From positions 14,919,001-14,983,000 of the forward strand of contig NC_092680.1 in the NCBI RefSeq assembly GCF_964355755.1: DNA of 64,000 nucleotides, read 5' to 3'. The notes below the pieces were generated by a model, which searched no databases, was not told where the DNA came from, and worked only from the letters and a program-made list of their open reading frames with translations. This document shows, piece after piece, positions 1 to 10,877 of this stretch (position 1 is the first letter of the stretch; every line of letters begins with the position of its first letter). This DNA is from Antedon mediterranea (Eukaryota > Echinodermata > Crinoidea > Comatulida > Antedonidae). The position numbers were made by a program, and so were the translations under genes.

Positions 1-449
1 AAGGTTTCAATTTTTGTGGGAAATACAGCACTCAAAGGCTCTGACCTGTAAATGACACTGTAAATGTCAAAAATTAAGGATTTTTTTTTTTGCAGAATTT
101 TGAGGTTTCAATTGTTGTTCTCCTAGAATTTTCATCACACACACAAATTATATACAAACCAATAGTGGTGACAGTAGTCTGTGAGTGCCACTTACCTGGA
201 TAAACCAAAAATAGCCCATGTGCTCGCCAGAGAGAGGGTTTAGATGCGGAAAGTCAAAGTTCCTAGAACACCCTTGTACCAGTAACTATAATGGACTAGT
301 CCACAACCACAACCTCATGTGGGAACATACAACAGTCATCATTTCATATATCCTCCCTCTAGACAGCATGAGCTATTGTCGGTTTATTCAGGTAAGCTAG
401 GCACAAAATAGAAGCTTCTATTCTAATCAATTATTAATAATAGTATCAC
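1..449 (-). other. intron of the GLMP-like gene, with no further exon recognised
   Basis: This stretch follows the only clear exon of the minus-strand GLMP-like gene and begins with its donor (minus strand GTGATA at 449-444). Most of 190-396 is an inverted-repeat element. On the minus strand an acceptor-like site near 51 is followed by codons VRAFE, which resembles a conserved NCU-G1 stretch, but a stop follows within 13 codons, so I did not call an exon. Confidence 0.45.
190..396. mobile_element. short inverted-repeat element (MITE-like)
   Basis: The two ends are imperfect inverted repeats of about 45 bp. The left end reads CTTACCTGGATAAACC and the reverse complement of the right end reads CTTACCTGAATAAACC; both continue into AATAGCYCATG and an AGAG(A/G)GAGG stretch. 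There is no coding capacity. The ends mimic splice donors on both strands (CAG followed by GTAAG), which makes false exon calls likely here. No target-site duplication was found. Confidence 0.6.
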
Positions 450-731
450 CTTTGTAACAAGCATTGCCATTGAATAAGTTGGTACAGATGTGAATTCAAT
501 GGACTTAGAAACATCTTCTTCAACTAGCAACTTCTTCCAATTAACCATCAACTGAGATTTATGATCAGTGACCGCTAAAAGAATTGTTGGACCACCTACA
601 GATGACCAAAGGTAGTGGACTGTGTCATTGTCCCCAACAGCAACAACATGAGCAAGGTTGAAGGTGTTACTGCTTTCATTTTTCCCTTCACATTCTGGTA
701 TGTCACAGTCTTCATTATAAGTGATAGATAA
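450..731 (-). CDS. internal exon of a GLMP / NCU-G1 lysosomal membrane protein homolog
   Basis: This minus-strand exon of 94 codons is open throughout, has an AG acceptor before 731 and a GT donor after 450, and is phase 0 at both ends. It encodes the start of the luminal NCU-G1 domain: two cysteines (EDCDIPEC), then NLAHVVAVGDNDTVHYLWSS and GGPTILLAVTD, which match the LLHIRAVG.NSTLHYVWSSLG block of vertebrate GLMP. GLMP is a glycosylated lysosomal membrane protein; the vertebrate protein is reported to act as a partner that stabilises the MFSD1 transporter. The signal-peptide exon should lie at higher coordinates but was not recognised, and the remaining exons lie left of the window. The family call rests on remembered similarity. 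Confidence 0.75.
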
Positions 732-1369
732 CTTTGATTTAAAAAAATCAAATCAACAATTAATTTTATAAAAAGTTCACTGTGTTCTGATTTGTGTGTT
801 TGTGGGGTGTGGGGTCACTCTAAAAAATATTGATACAGGGAGGTGCCGCATTTCTGAGGTATATTTTCATGGACCTGGTAGAACAAGTGTGGGAAAATAC
901 AGGGGAGGTGAAGCGTTTATGGGGATTATTTTTTAGGATTTGGTTACGTAATACAATTTTTACAAGGAATTTTAGGTATACTGGATGCTAAGCCCATTGC
1001 TTGAGGGGTCCTAACTTTGAATCAATGAAAACCAGTCAGCAGCGTTATTGCAAACCCCATTGCAAATGGCTCCCCTTCGCCGAGAACCAGTACAAATATT
1101 GCTTTCGCTCTGGCATGGCTTTTTTTCTGTCATCTTAGTATTTTACAGTAAAACAGATAGCACAATTGCTTCATTAATGTCTGCTGCATCTATTTGGTTT
1201 GTATGCAAGCCAATCAACTAAGATTTAGTGTTATTACTGTATATCTAGGCTCATGGATAAACCTTACTCGGCCAGGACATTTTACAAAATGAGCACTTTA
1301 ATCTATTGAGGCCTATTTCTAACTAATGGATTTCCTTTAGTTTATGATATCGGTCCTGTTAAAATCAAC

Positions 1370-2836
1370 TTCCGGCATTTTGTATGGCGCACCACAAGAG
1401 CTATACTGTTGATTATCAGTCATTTTTTTTTGGAGCGGGATGCATGGGGGCGGGATATACATTTTCCTTGTTTATATAGATTCAATCGATATTTTTTATT
1501 ATCAATAATTAAATTATTAATTTTTTTATTTTACAGGTCGCGGAGAAGGATCTGTCTTTCAAAATGGCAATTTCTAAACACATTTAAATATTATTAAAAT
1601 TAGGCATATAGGCCTAATATGTTAACTCTATTTATTTACGCCGTGGCTAAAGATACGGTACCATATCCCAACTTCCGTCTACTAAAGGTACGGTAAAATT
1701 GCATTACGTCATAATCAGCTGGTACGTGTGTGACGTCATCGTATAAGAACTTTGGATTTTTTTTTCACATCTGAATGCCTATCGACGGCGCCAGGCTTTA
1801 TTGATGTGTGCCCGGTGCGCTGATGATTCTGTGACTCAGCCTCGGGGCTAGACCTAGCAATGTTGAATCCAGAATCGTCGATGCACTCAATCTCAAATAT
1901 TATTTCATTATACAACATTATACACTACAGCAGAAATATGTTGATAGCCGAATTAGAAGTAAAGGAATGAATTATAATTCAATGTTGGAAATTGTGTTGC
2001 GTCAAAGAATATATATTCTTTGGTTGCGTCTAACTCATTCGTCCATAGTTACTATAAGGGTTTTATTTTTATTCCAAATGGCCTATATTTTTTAATAAAC
2101 TTTGTTCACAGATGGTGACCATAAACAAAAGCAAATGCGGACAATAAAGGGCCCTCAAATACTATGATTTAGACAATAGGCCTAGCCCCAGGTCTTAGTC
2201 ACAGAAATCAGCGCACACATGCAGCTGGCCCCAGCCTGGCAAACAATACTCATATATCGAGGCTACAGGTTATGCGCCTCTTTTGAAACGGTAAATTTCT
2301 GTATTCTAGAATTAAAATCAACATGTTTTGGCCTATCAATAATAACGGACGTAGTAGGCCTAGGCTACATTTAGTTTTTGTCACACACACGACGGGGATA
2401 TTTTATTATAGCGATAAATGAAGCATAAAGAAAATGTTAAGCCGCAGCTTGATCACTGTTTTTATTTCGCGATATGAAAAAAAATCCCAAGTCCTTATAC
2501 GATGACGTCACACACGTACCAGCACCCCATTGGCTGATTATGACGTAATGCAATTTTACCGTACCTTTAGCAAACGGAAGTTAGGATACGGTACCGTATC
2601 TTTAGCCACAGCGATTTATTTATATGTAATTAATACAGTATTATTTAGAGGATATACTGTACTTTTATAATGGAAACAATTACAGTACATAAAAGAGAAC
2701 AATTTATTAAAAAACATTACCAACATCCATATTATTCGATCACCTTATTTTTATTTCTATTTTTATTATAACACGACCAATATCAAACGTAACTATATGA
2801 TCGTATCTAGCGGCGCTCCATACAAAATACCGGATG
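1370..2836. mobile_element. 1.5 kb element with long imperfect inverted repeats
   Basis: The outer ends are inverted copies: TCCGGCATTTTGTATGGCGC at about 1373 and its counterpart ending near 2836. A second inner pair is longer and better kept: 1640-1760 matches the reverse complement of 2460-2615, including CGTGGCTAAAGATACGGTAC and GTGTGTGACGTCATCGTATA. The right inner arm carries about 9 extra bases. Arm spacing differs (about 270 against 220 bp), so the element is decayed. There is no transposase-like reading frame, which suggests a non-autonomous DNA transposon. Confidence 0.6.
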
Positions 2837-3344
2837 TATGATTTTTTTATTTCACCTGGAACCTTACCTTTCCTCCCACTAGCTAGACTACTACTTTATC
2901 TAGGCCTCTAGCTAGGCTACAACAAGGCAAAGATGTATGGGACGAATTGTCCCACCAAACCTGGGCCCAATCGTCCCCGAACTTCATCCACGTCCTTGTA
3001 GCCCTGCTGAGAGTGACACAAAACCTAACATCCGGCCTACCTTTTAGTTAGCAAGAAAGGGCACGCTACTAGCTTTTTTTTACCTATTAGTATTAGGCCT
3101 ATACCTACCTTTCTACATTTTATTTCTGAGATCCCAAACGCAAATACAAGAAAAACACCAGCAAAACTGAATAAGCACCTCGATAGGAACATTGTATTTA
3201 AAATACCATAAATACAAAGCTAGGCCTACATCATGAACAGTAAACCGACTCTCTCAAAAACTGTTGTTTAGATCACATGATGATTGCAAAAAGGTGTTCT
3301 GATCTCAGTCAGGGTGTCATGTGACCTTATCAGGTGCGTGAACG

Positions 3345-3470
3345 ATCTTTTTAGTCGCGTGCAACTCGAATCTAGATCTACAGCAGCTCACTATGTCGGT
3401 CGGTTGGTCGGTCAGTCGGTTGATCGGTAAACACTAACTTGAACACGCGACTGCAGCCATGTAGGCCTAT
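3345..3470. repeat. dispersed repeat, copy 1 (TAGTCGCGTGCAA family)
   Basis: It shares TAGTCGCGTGCAA, GCTCACTATGTCGGTCGGTT and GACTGCAGCCATGT with 9928-10018. The copy has an expanded GGTCGGTCAGTCGGT stretch. The ends AGTCGCGTG and CACGCGACT are inverted relative to each other, which suggests a small DNA element. Confidence 0.6.
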
Positions 3471-4309
3471 ATGACCTTGTTTCATTACATTATTTCGCAT
3501 TATTTTTGTTTCTCTTTTGTGGTTTACCATCACTTTTATTCATTAAATAAATAAATTGTTCATAATATGCCTACACTACCATTTTGTTTTCATTCTTTTT
3601 CATTCAAAAATCAAACTTTTAGGCGTACTCGTGTTGTTGAGTTTCGATAAAATACAAAACTAATTCGTTTCCTTCCGCATAACATAATATTTCATCTATG
3701 GTGTGAGACAGGTTATATGCCTTATCATTTAACACCAACAATAAATTGGGTTACTAATTATTTTGACATGGGCCTATTATTTCGTTGTGAAATCAATTTG
3801 TCATACTGTAGGCCTACATTATTTTAAATAATTAACAAATGATTTTTAAGATAGGGTCGTTGTACTGGAGTGTCATGACCGGTTGCTGATGAGTAATTTA
3901 TCAATTTTGTAAGTGTAATAATGATTGACATCATTATAAATTAATTAAATGAATATCGTTGGATTTATTCTGCAAAAGGATATGTATTTCCCCAGTGTAA
4001 TGCTAAAATTAAGCCTCTCCTAGAAATAGGAAATAGTGTCGTTGTAAAATACATCAACATTTGAACATGCATGAATAAATGTTTAAATTGTTTTAATGAA
4101 ATGGTAAAATAAGATAATTATTACTAATTGTCCATTTATAATGGGCGTGGTTAGTGAGTGAAGTCAAGATCACACAATGGTTAAATAACATCAATAATTT
4201 ACAAATATATATTCAAAAGTTGAATAAATTTTCTAATGGGAAGTGCATTCTGGTTTACCCAATTAATAATGTATTTAAATAATTTTAAATTTCAGTAAAT
4301 ATACGGTCA

Positions 4310-4690
4310 TGCCCTTCCTTATCAGGAGATCTTCTTGTCCCTCGTCCTTACCTTGAAATCTTTAAACTTTCTTTTAGTTTCAATTTTTTCTTTCTCCTTC
4401 TTTCTTTAATTCTCTACCTTTAAGCATTCGTAACTCTAACAATATCTTCTACATTAAATCTCTTTTGAAAAAACACCTGTTTCTCTCTCTCTCTTATTTT
4501 ATATCTTTTTATTCTTCTTTCATTGTTGGCCTAACTGTATATTATATATATTTTTTTTATCTTTGTTAATTTTGTGTTGTTATAGTTTATTTTGTATTTT
4601 CTGTTTGTATTGTTTGAGGGTCCCTAATGATCAGCCGATGCTGGATGGACCACCCTCATAAAATATTGTTGAAATAAAAATTTAAAACAA
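4310..4690 (+). mobile_element. 3' end of a non-LTR retrotransposon
   Basis: A C/T-rich stretch with remnants of a reverse transcriptase C-terminus is followed by a 3' untranslated segment (GGGTCCCTAATGATCAGCCG, ATGCTGGATGGACCACCCTC) and then GAAATAAAAATTTAAAA. The layout (GGGTCC block, short hairpin, A-rich tail) resembles CR1/L2-type LINE tails. The element is truncated upstream; the family is not certain. Confidence 0.45.
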
Positions 4691-6333
4691 ATCTAATGTG
4701 TAGGCCTTTGGTACTCATAACATGCATCAACTTCCTTTATTAATAAATGATATTCTTAAACAAATAGCATACAATTACATTAATGGCAGTTTCTTGATTA
4801 TAAAGGTTATTCTTTTTTAATTTAATCGTGAATGAATTGAAATAAATTAAATTAAATTAAATAATTTATGCGCGAAATAATATTCGTGTTTTATTACTAA
4901 CATTACTAAAAAGTCGCTTTATCGCGGGTGGTTTTAAACAAAATATTCTTGTCAATTTATCTTGTATGATACATAATTATTTTAGAATGTTTTTTCAGTA
5001 CAATATACGATGGAAACACACAGTAATTATAAATGACCACAGCATTGGCTTAGAAACATAGTTCTAATGTACCCTGGCTGACTCTGTCCTTATGGCTTGT
5101 TTGTCTTCTTCTCTCTGTTCTGTTCTCTCTTCACCATACGTGCATAATATGCATATTATTAGATAGGGACTTTCAGTAAGCGCGCCAAAGTTTAGATTAT
5201 AATTTTTTTTCTGCCTTCCACTCATGAAAGCATAACCTCGTTGTTGAAAATCTTTTCTAAACTACTACTATACTCTATTATGCCTAGGCTATATACGGTA
5301 ATAGAACAAAGAAAAGAAGAAAATTATTAAAACAATGATTTGCTTTGGCCCCAAAGTGGACCGAATTGTCCTAAATTGACCCGAATATTAGTTGTTGAAC
5401 AAAAATCAGAATAAATTTAGTATAGGCCTAAAGGAACCAAAGAAGAGATGTTATCTATGAGAGCGAACGAATTTCCATTTTCATGAGTTGACAACATATT
5501 CAACTCCTTTTAAATGCCAAAGGAAATTCTTAGAACATGTGACCAGTTTCGACTCAAGACAACATGATATAGGCCTATACTATAATAATTAACAGCACCA
5601 TAAATAATGAAACAAATGTATCTATTGGTTTTAATCTTGATGATGACTCGTTAGTTTTTCTTTCCATTTTACTTTCATTATTTATTTCTGACTTATATCT
5701 ACCAGTTTGACAATGAAGTGCCTCGTACAGATAAAGAGAAGCAACGAAATGAAATGTTTTTATCCAGTTCATACTAGTATAATATCGACGTTAGTAGGCC
5801 TAAAGTTCTTCACATTCACCACAGCTTTCTGTCAACAACCGACTCTCTAAACGGATAATATCAGGTAGTCGTGCATAATAGGCCTACCAACAAAATGTTA
5901 TGAAACAGTCTTTATTTTGAGATCGGACATGTTTAAAAAACCATTTCTCATCATCAGTCTAGTACAATGATTATGTAGGCGACATTTCTTAAATACCATC
6001 TTAACAACTGATGCAAATTTAGCAATTAATTAGCATAATAAAGAAAGAAGCAAATAGCGTAACAATCTAATACCAAGCGTCAAGGTTGAAAGTTTGTTCA
6101 GAGATGGTTGTTGCAACAAAGTAGGCCTTCGTAACTAGGCGATTCAACTTTCCTTTTACAATAACAGTAGCGGACCTAATGATTATTTAATGTACTGAAA
6201 GTTGGAGTAGAGGAGCACACCATTCCCGGCAATAGTGGTTATTGTACTGCTCTTGCCTCTCCTCAGATAGCTCTCCACTTCCTTTTTTGCATATTTGTTG
6301 TTTGTGTTCTGCTATGTGTCTGTTGGAAGGAAT

Positions 6334-6365
6334 AAAATAAACAAGAAATATATCTTGTTTATTTT
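6334..6365. repeat. perfect 13-bp palindrome
   Basis: The arms AAAATAAACAAGA and TCTTGTTTATTTT are exact inverted copies around a 6-base centre. Each arm contains a forkhead-type core (TAAACA). It may be just an AT-rich hairpin. Confidence 0.5.
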
Positions 6366-6479
6366 AAACGCCGCTCTACTCTTTGACTAACAATTTTAAT
6401 CATTGCTCTTTCTTCAGATAGGCCTATAATGGTTAATTATTATATAACTCCAGAGTACAAAGGTAAAATGTAACCGATA

Positions 6480-6635
6480 ATTTTTATCTAATTTTAACAA
6501 TTTTTAGCCTCTTAACTTTTTGTGTGTTTTTTTGTAAATTGTATTTTATATTTTTGTATTTTGCCAGTTTTCAAATCACATTTCTGTTTTTTAAATTGAC
6601 AATAAAGTATATATGACTATGACTATGACTATTAT
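6480..6635 (+). mobile_element. probable LINE 3' tail with an ATGACT repeat
   Basis: A T-rich stretch with TTTTGTAAATTGTATTTTAT leads to GACAATAAAGTATAT and then three copies of the hexamer ATGACT. A polyadenylation-like signal followed by a short tandem repeat is a common way for LINE insertions to end. No coding part remains. Confidence 0.35.
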
Positions 6636-7483
6636 ATTAATCATTTTTGTTTAACAATCAGTAGTAAACATTTTATGTAAATATAGTCTGGCCTACTGTA
6701 CAGAACAAAAATACAATCATAAACTAAACTACAGTAAATGTAGACGTACATATCCCAGGGTAGGAGCATGGACCTATCTAATTTATTGGTCCATGGTAGG
6801 AGCATTCGAGATTATGACTAATTACTCCCTAATTTGACCCGGTCCACAGGTATATAGGCATATACTACCTATCTGGGGATAACGCTGCAACATTAAAGTT
6901 AATAGCATACATTGCCTGTTGATATTCTGTATCAATATTAAAATAAGGAATCTGACTTGTAGAGAAATATAAGACCCAAAACATCGCCGAAAATAATAGT
7001 TTTTAGCCACGAACGAAGTGAATAAATTGCGCCTTCAGTAGGCAATTGAATGAACTTTAAAAATTACTGTTTTTAGTAATATATTTTGTATATCAACATT
7101 GTAAAATTCAATCAAATATGATATTACATGTTTATTAAATAAAAAAAGAGTGTTTATTTAACCTAAAATTCAAGGAATTTCAATACATTATTTTCCCGTG
7201 TGTTGGACATAATATGCAGTCCTCCACTTTGTGTTGATTCGCGTCAAGTCAACCAAAGGTATCGTTCAACCGTGAGCCCTCATAGACTCTTTTTTCCCAG
7301 ACGTTTTTTGGGTCCACCAGCTTGGACCTATCAATTTAGTCGACTTTACAAAATACCGAAAATGTCAACCATAGATAATAAGCTTTCCGCTTAATATAGC
7401 TTCTGGGTGTATAGCTGGCTAAAGCCGCGGCGCGAAAATTATTGTCTATAATGGTGTGCACCAATTGTAATAGTAATTATATT

Positions 7484-7995
7484 ACCTCCGCCAAGGAGGT
7501 ATTTTCACCCCTGTATGTGTGTGTGTGTCTGTGAACAGCCTGGAGGCCACAGTTTTCATCCGAATCTGACCAAAATTTAGCCACAATGACCTATGCCTCA
7601 AAAGCTCAGACTAGTTCGATTTTGAGGGGAAAGGTCACAACAAAACACTATTTTACTGCCTAGAGACCACAGTTTTTATCCGATTCTCATTAAATTTAGC
7701 CACAATGGTCAATGACTCATCATATAATTATGGTTAAATTGTGATGGGTCAGGGTCAAAGATCAAGGTAAAAAAAGGGGAAAAAATAATAATAATAAAAA
7801 AACCTCAGCGGGAATTGAACTGTGAGAGGCTGGACACATAACCAATCACCAAACTCTCATCCACAACTATGTAGTGTGCATATTTACACTTAGATCTAAT
7901 ATAAAAAATGTATTTTTTTTTTCCGGGGACATTTTATGTAGGGGAATTTTACAGTAGGCTTTGTACTCTCTCGGAGTACCCTCTATTTTTTGTAT
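7484..7995. mobile_element. 0.5 kb dispersed element starting ACCTCCGCCAAGGAGGT
   Basis: The left end carries the self-complementary ACCTCCGCCAAGGAGGT followed by a short GT run and CTGTGAACAG. The interior has two diverged repeats around GACCACAGTTTTTATCCGA and TTTAGCCACAATG. The right end (TTTTACAGTAGGC, CTCTCGGAGTACCCTCTA) recurs at 37095-37165, where GGCGGAGGT is intact and inverted relative to the left end. It is probably a non-autonomous DNA transposon of a type widespread in marine invertebrates. Confidence 0.55.
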
Positions 7996-9927
7996 AAAAT
8001 AACATTTTTATTTTCCTTATAGGAAAATGAACTTCAATTCATTGTCTTTTTGAAACAAATGTGTTAAAAAGTTCAAAAGTTATAAATTAATAATAACCAA
8101 GTATTCTGGATTGAGCCGACGTGGGTGTAAGTAAGGTTAAATGGTTGAGGATGTTATAAAACATTGTAATTAGGTGCATTTTCATTTGTTGGTGATTCAC
8201 TGATCAATTTAGAAGGCATTGAAATCTGTGAAACGATATACAACGAATACCCTTCATTTAAGTAGATTTCAGAGTTCATGATTTAGATATTTACAATTTA
8301 TAATACCGTACCACTACTTCAATTGTACCTAATAGGCCTATTCTTTTCCCCCCAAAAAACCGAAATATATGATACATTCGTATTCAAAACAAGGCCAATT
8401 CACAATCAAGGAAGTGTAGACAGTTATAGTGAACACACGTTATCTCTATTATTCAATGGACAGACTTCAAATTTGATTCCTGCCCGCTCTAGGGCCGGGC
8501 GCGACGCAAGGAAGTACGCGCAACGTAAATTAACCAATTGTTCGTTCCGTCCTAGTTACAACCTGTTGACTCACAAGCGCAGTACACGTGGCATTCTTTC
8601 CTTTGACAACTGTTAGTTTTATTAGCAGTATTATGTCCATCTTTGTTTCCATCCGTACCTATTTTCTCCTAGTCAATGCGACTCATCAATATACCTGTAC
8701 TGGTCTTTTTTTCTGAATGTAACATTATTATTGGCAGGTTTCATTACATTCAAGGATTATTAATTAATAAATGAAAGCTATACAATGATTTAAAAAACCT
8801 ACTAATTGGTTTAATAGTCAACATATATGACTATTTCCCCACAAAATAATAATTTCCTTCTAGTTCCTTCGTAAGATACAGTCAAAGTTTAGTCTATATA
8901 TTTTATAGTAACACATTTCAAACTCATTGATATCTTGAATTGATATTAATATTTCTTCGTAGTGAAGTTAATGTTGATGATATTGTGTAATTTGTTTCCT
9001 GTCATGTTTATTTTCTATATCTGTTTAACATTTCTATTGTTTATTAGGGCCTACTAATATAAACCGTTGCTACAACATTGGTAATAACCGGAAATTCGTG
9101 TAATGTTTTACCGATATTGACTGTCATGTATGCAAATTTAAGGCATTTTAAATTTTTTTTAAATGTATAAATCGAAAGAACAATCGTTTTTACACAGGAA
9201 CATACTCATTTTAGTGGAAATAGTTACCTTAAGTAATTGAAAATCAGTAAAATTCTTATATTAAACATTATTATAAAAAATACTCGTAGCACCACTTATT
9301 TCACAATTCTCGTTCTGCTCTTTGTCACACAATAAGTGAGGTAATTATAAAAGACTTATATTTTATATTAAACATTGGAATATTTTATACCCGGAACTAT
9401 ACCCTTTCATCATACTGTAATTGGTTTTTGTATTTAAAAAAAATTAGAGAAATTTTTAAATGTTGGATTCTTTATGTGTATTTTTTCCTGGACTGTGAGA
9501 TCATTTATTACTACTTTCTTATTCAATCAGCATTACGGAAATATTCATTAACGATAAAGAAAACAAAATCATAATGTTAAACCCATGCTAATACGTTGTT
9601 TCTGGTTTTTTTTCGAAGCTTATAATTTAAAATTTTTGCGATTGTTTGCAACAAAATGGAAGTTGAAAGTAGAAAAATATCAGGCCTATTAGTAACAAAC
9701 TATAATTAAAATAAGAAAACGATTATCAAATTAATTTCGAACTAAAAACCGAGAAGATAATTTAAAAAGGAAATCCAGTTGCCATGTCAATGGGCCTAGA
9801 ACTGTATGCTTTATTTCAGCAGTTTTTTGCCCTTTTTCCCACTTTCTAGGGAGTCACTGGATATGGTATTGGTTAAACTACCTAACTACTGAAAAGGTTT
9901 GTATTTGACAATTTTAAGAAAAATTCA

Positions 9928-10018
9928 TGTTTTAGTCGCGTGCAACGCGACTCTACAGCTCACTATGTCGGTCGGTTGGTCGGTAAACGCAAACCTGAGC
10001 ACGCGGCTGCAGCCATGT
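9928..10018. repeat. dispersed repeat, copy 2 (TAGTCGCGTGCAA family)
   Basis: This is the shorter relative of 3345-3470, sharing the CTCACTATGTCGGTCGGTTG core and the GCAGCCATGT end. Confidence 0.6.
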
Positions 10019-10877
10019 TACACATATTTGTTTTATGTGTACATTTAACCATATTTTAAATTCATACCTGTAACTAAGCTTTAATTCATGCTTTAATATT
10101 ATTAATATACATACTAAACATTACAAAGATAACCCAAAATACTTTGATATTCCTACAGATAGGCCTGCAATCTAATCTAAATTCATTCATTCTGCTTTTA
10201 TTCAATATTTCTCTTTGCAGTATATATAAAATAAAACTGAATTGCGAGAGATTTACATATAAAATTGGTACAAGCTTTCAAACATCAAAATTGGAAGAAA
10301 CTGATGAAAGTACTTATTACTTATTATTATTATTATTGTTGTGTTTATTTTGGTTTATTAATTAGTCTACACAGTGCTGGGAAACATGAGTTGTTGGAAA
10401 AATAATTACATGAATGCCGTTTTTAAATCATTTTACGCGTTTTTAATGAGCCGGGCTTTTTTTTAGAGATTATTGTTATTTAGCTACTTTTGTTTTGTGA
10501 TAAGAATTACATGAGCCTAGCCTAGTAGACAACTGCTATCGAAACAAGTTTTTAAATGACGTATCTGTAACTAATAGTAACCGTTTGGTGATTCGTCGTA
10601 AGTTATTCGTTACTTCGCACCTGCGCAACAAACACTTAGTGTCTGTGGGAGTGAAGATAATAAAGGGTGCAAGACCATCTGAATGTAAATAATTATCGCC
10701 GGAAATCTCCCCAGAGAAGCAAAAAGTGTAACAGGAAAGAGTGATTTTGCTTTCTTTGAGTCAGTTAAAATAAAAAGCCTGACACCGATCTCTCTATACC
10801 ATTTGAGATCTTGAAGCGTTTGGAACCTACTGATATATTTTGCTTTTAAAGTTGCTGGTACGACAAAAGCATAAACC

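Larger units (their letters stand above)
732..10877. other. gene-poor spacer with dispersed repeats
   Basis: I see no multi-codon stretch here with the composition of a host exon. Recognisable items are a 1.5 kb inverted-repeat element, LINE 3' tails, a repeat starting with ACCTCCGCC, a perfect palindrome and a repeated 90-130 bp sequence (each listed separately). Short open stretches, for example at 8323-8616, have no recognisable domain. The promoter of the gene at 10878 presumably lies in the last kilobase. Confidence 0.6.

Noticed and set aside
1-51. Second GLMP exon starting VRAFE on the minus strand
   Set aside because: A stop codon follows within 13 codons and the preceding conserved parts are missing.
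218-400. 60-codon open frame ending at a donor-like CAG/GTAAGC
   Set aside because: It lies within an inverted-repeat element whose ends mimic donors on both strands.
8323-8616. 97-codon open frame
   Set aside because: No recognisable domain, mixed composition and TAGGCCTA and GC-rich repeat-like text inside; no splice or start support.
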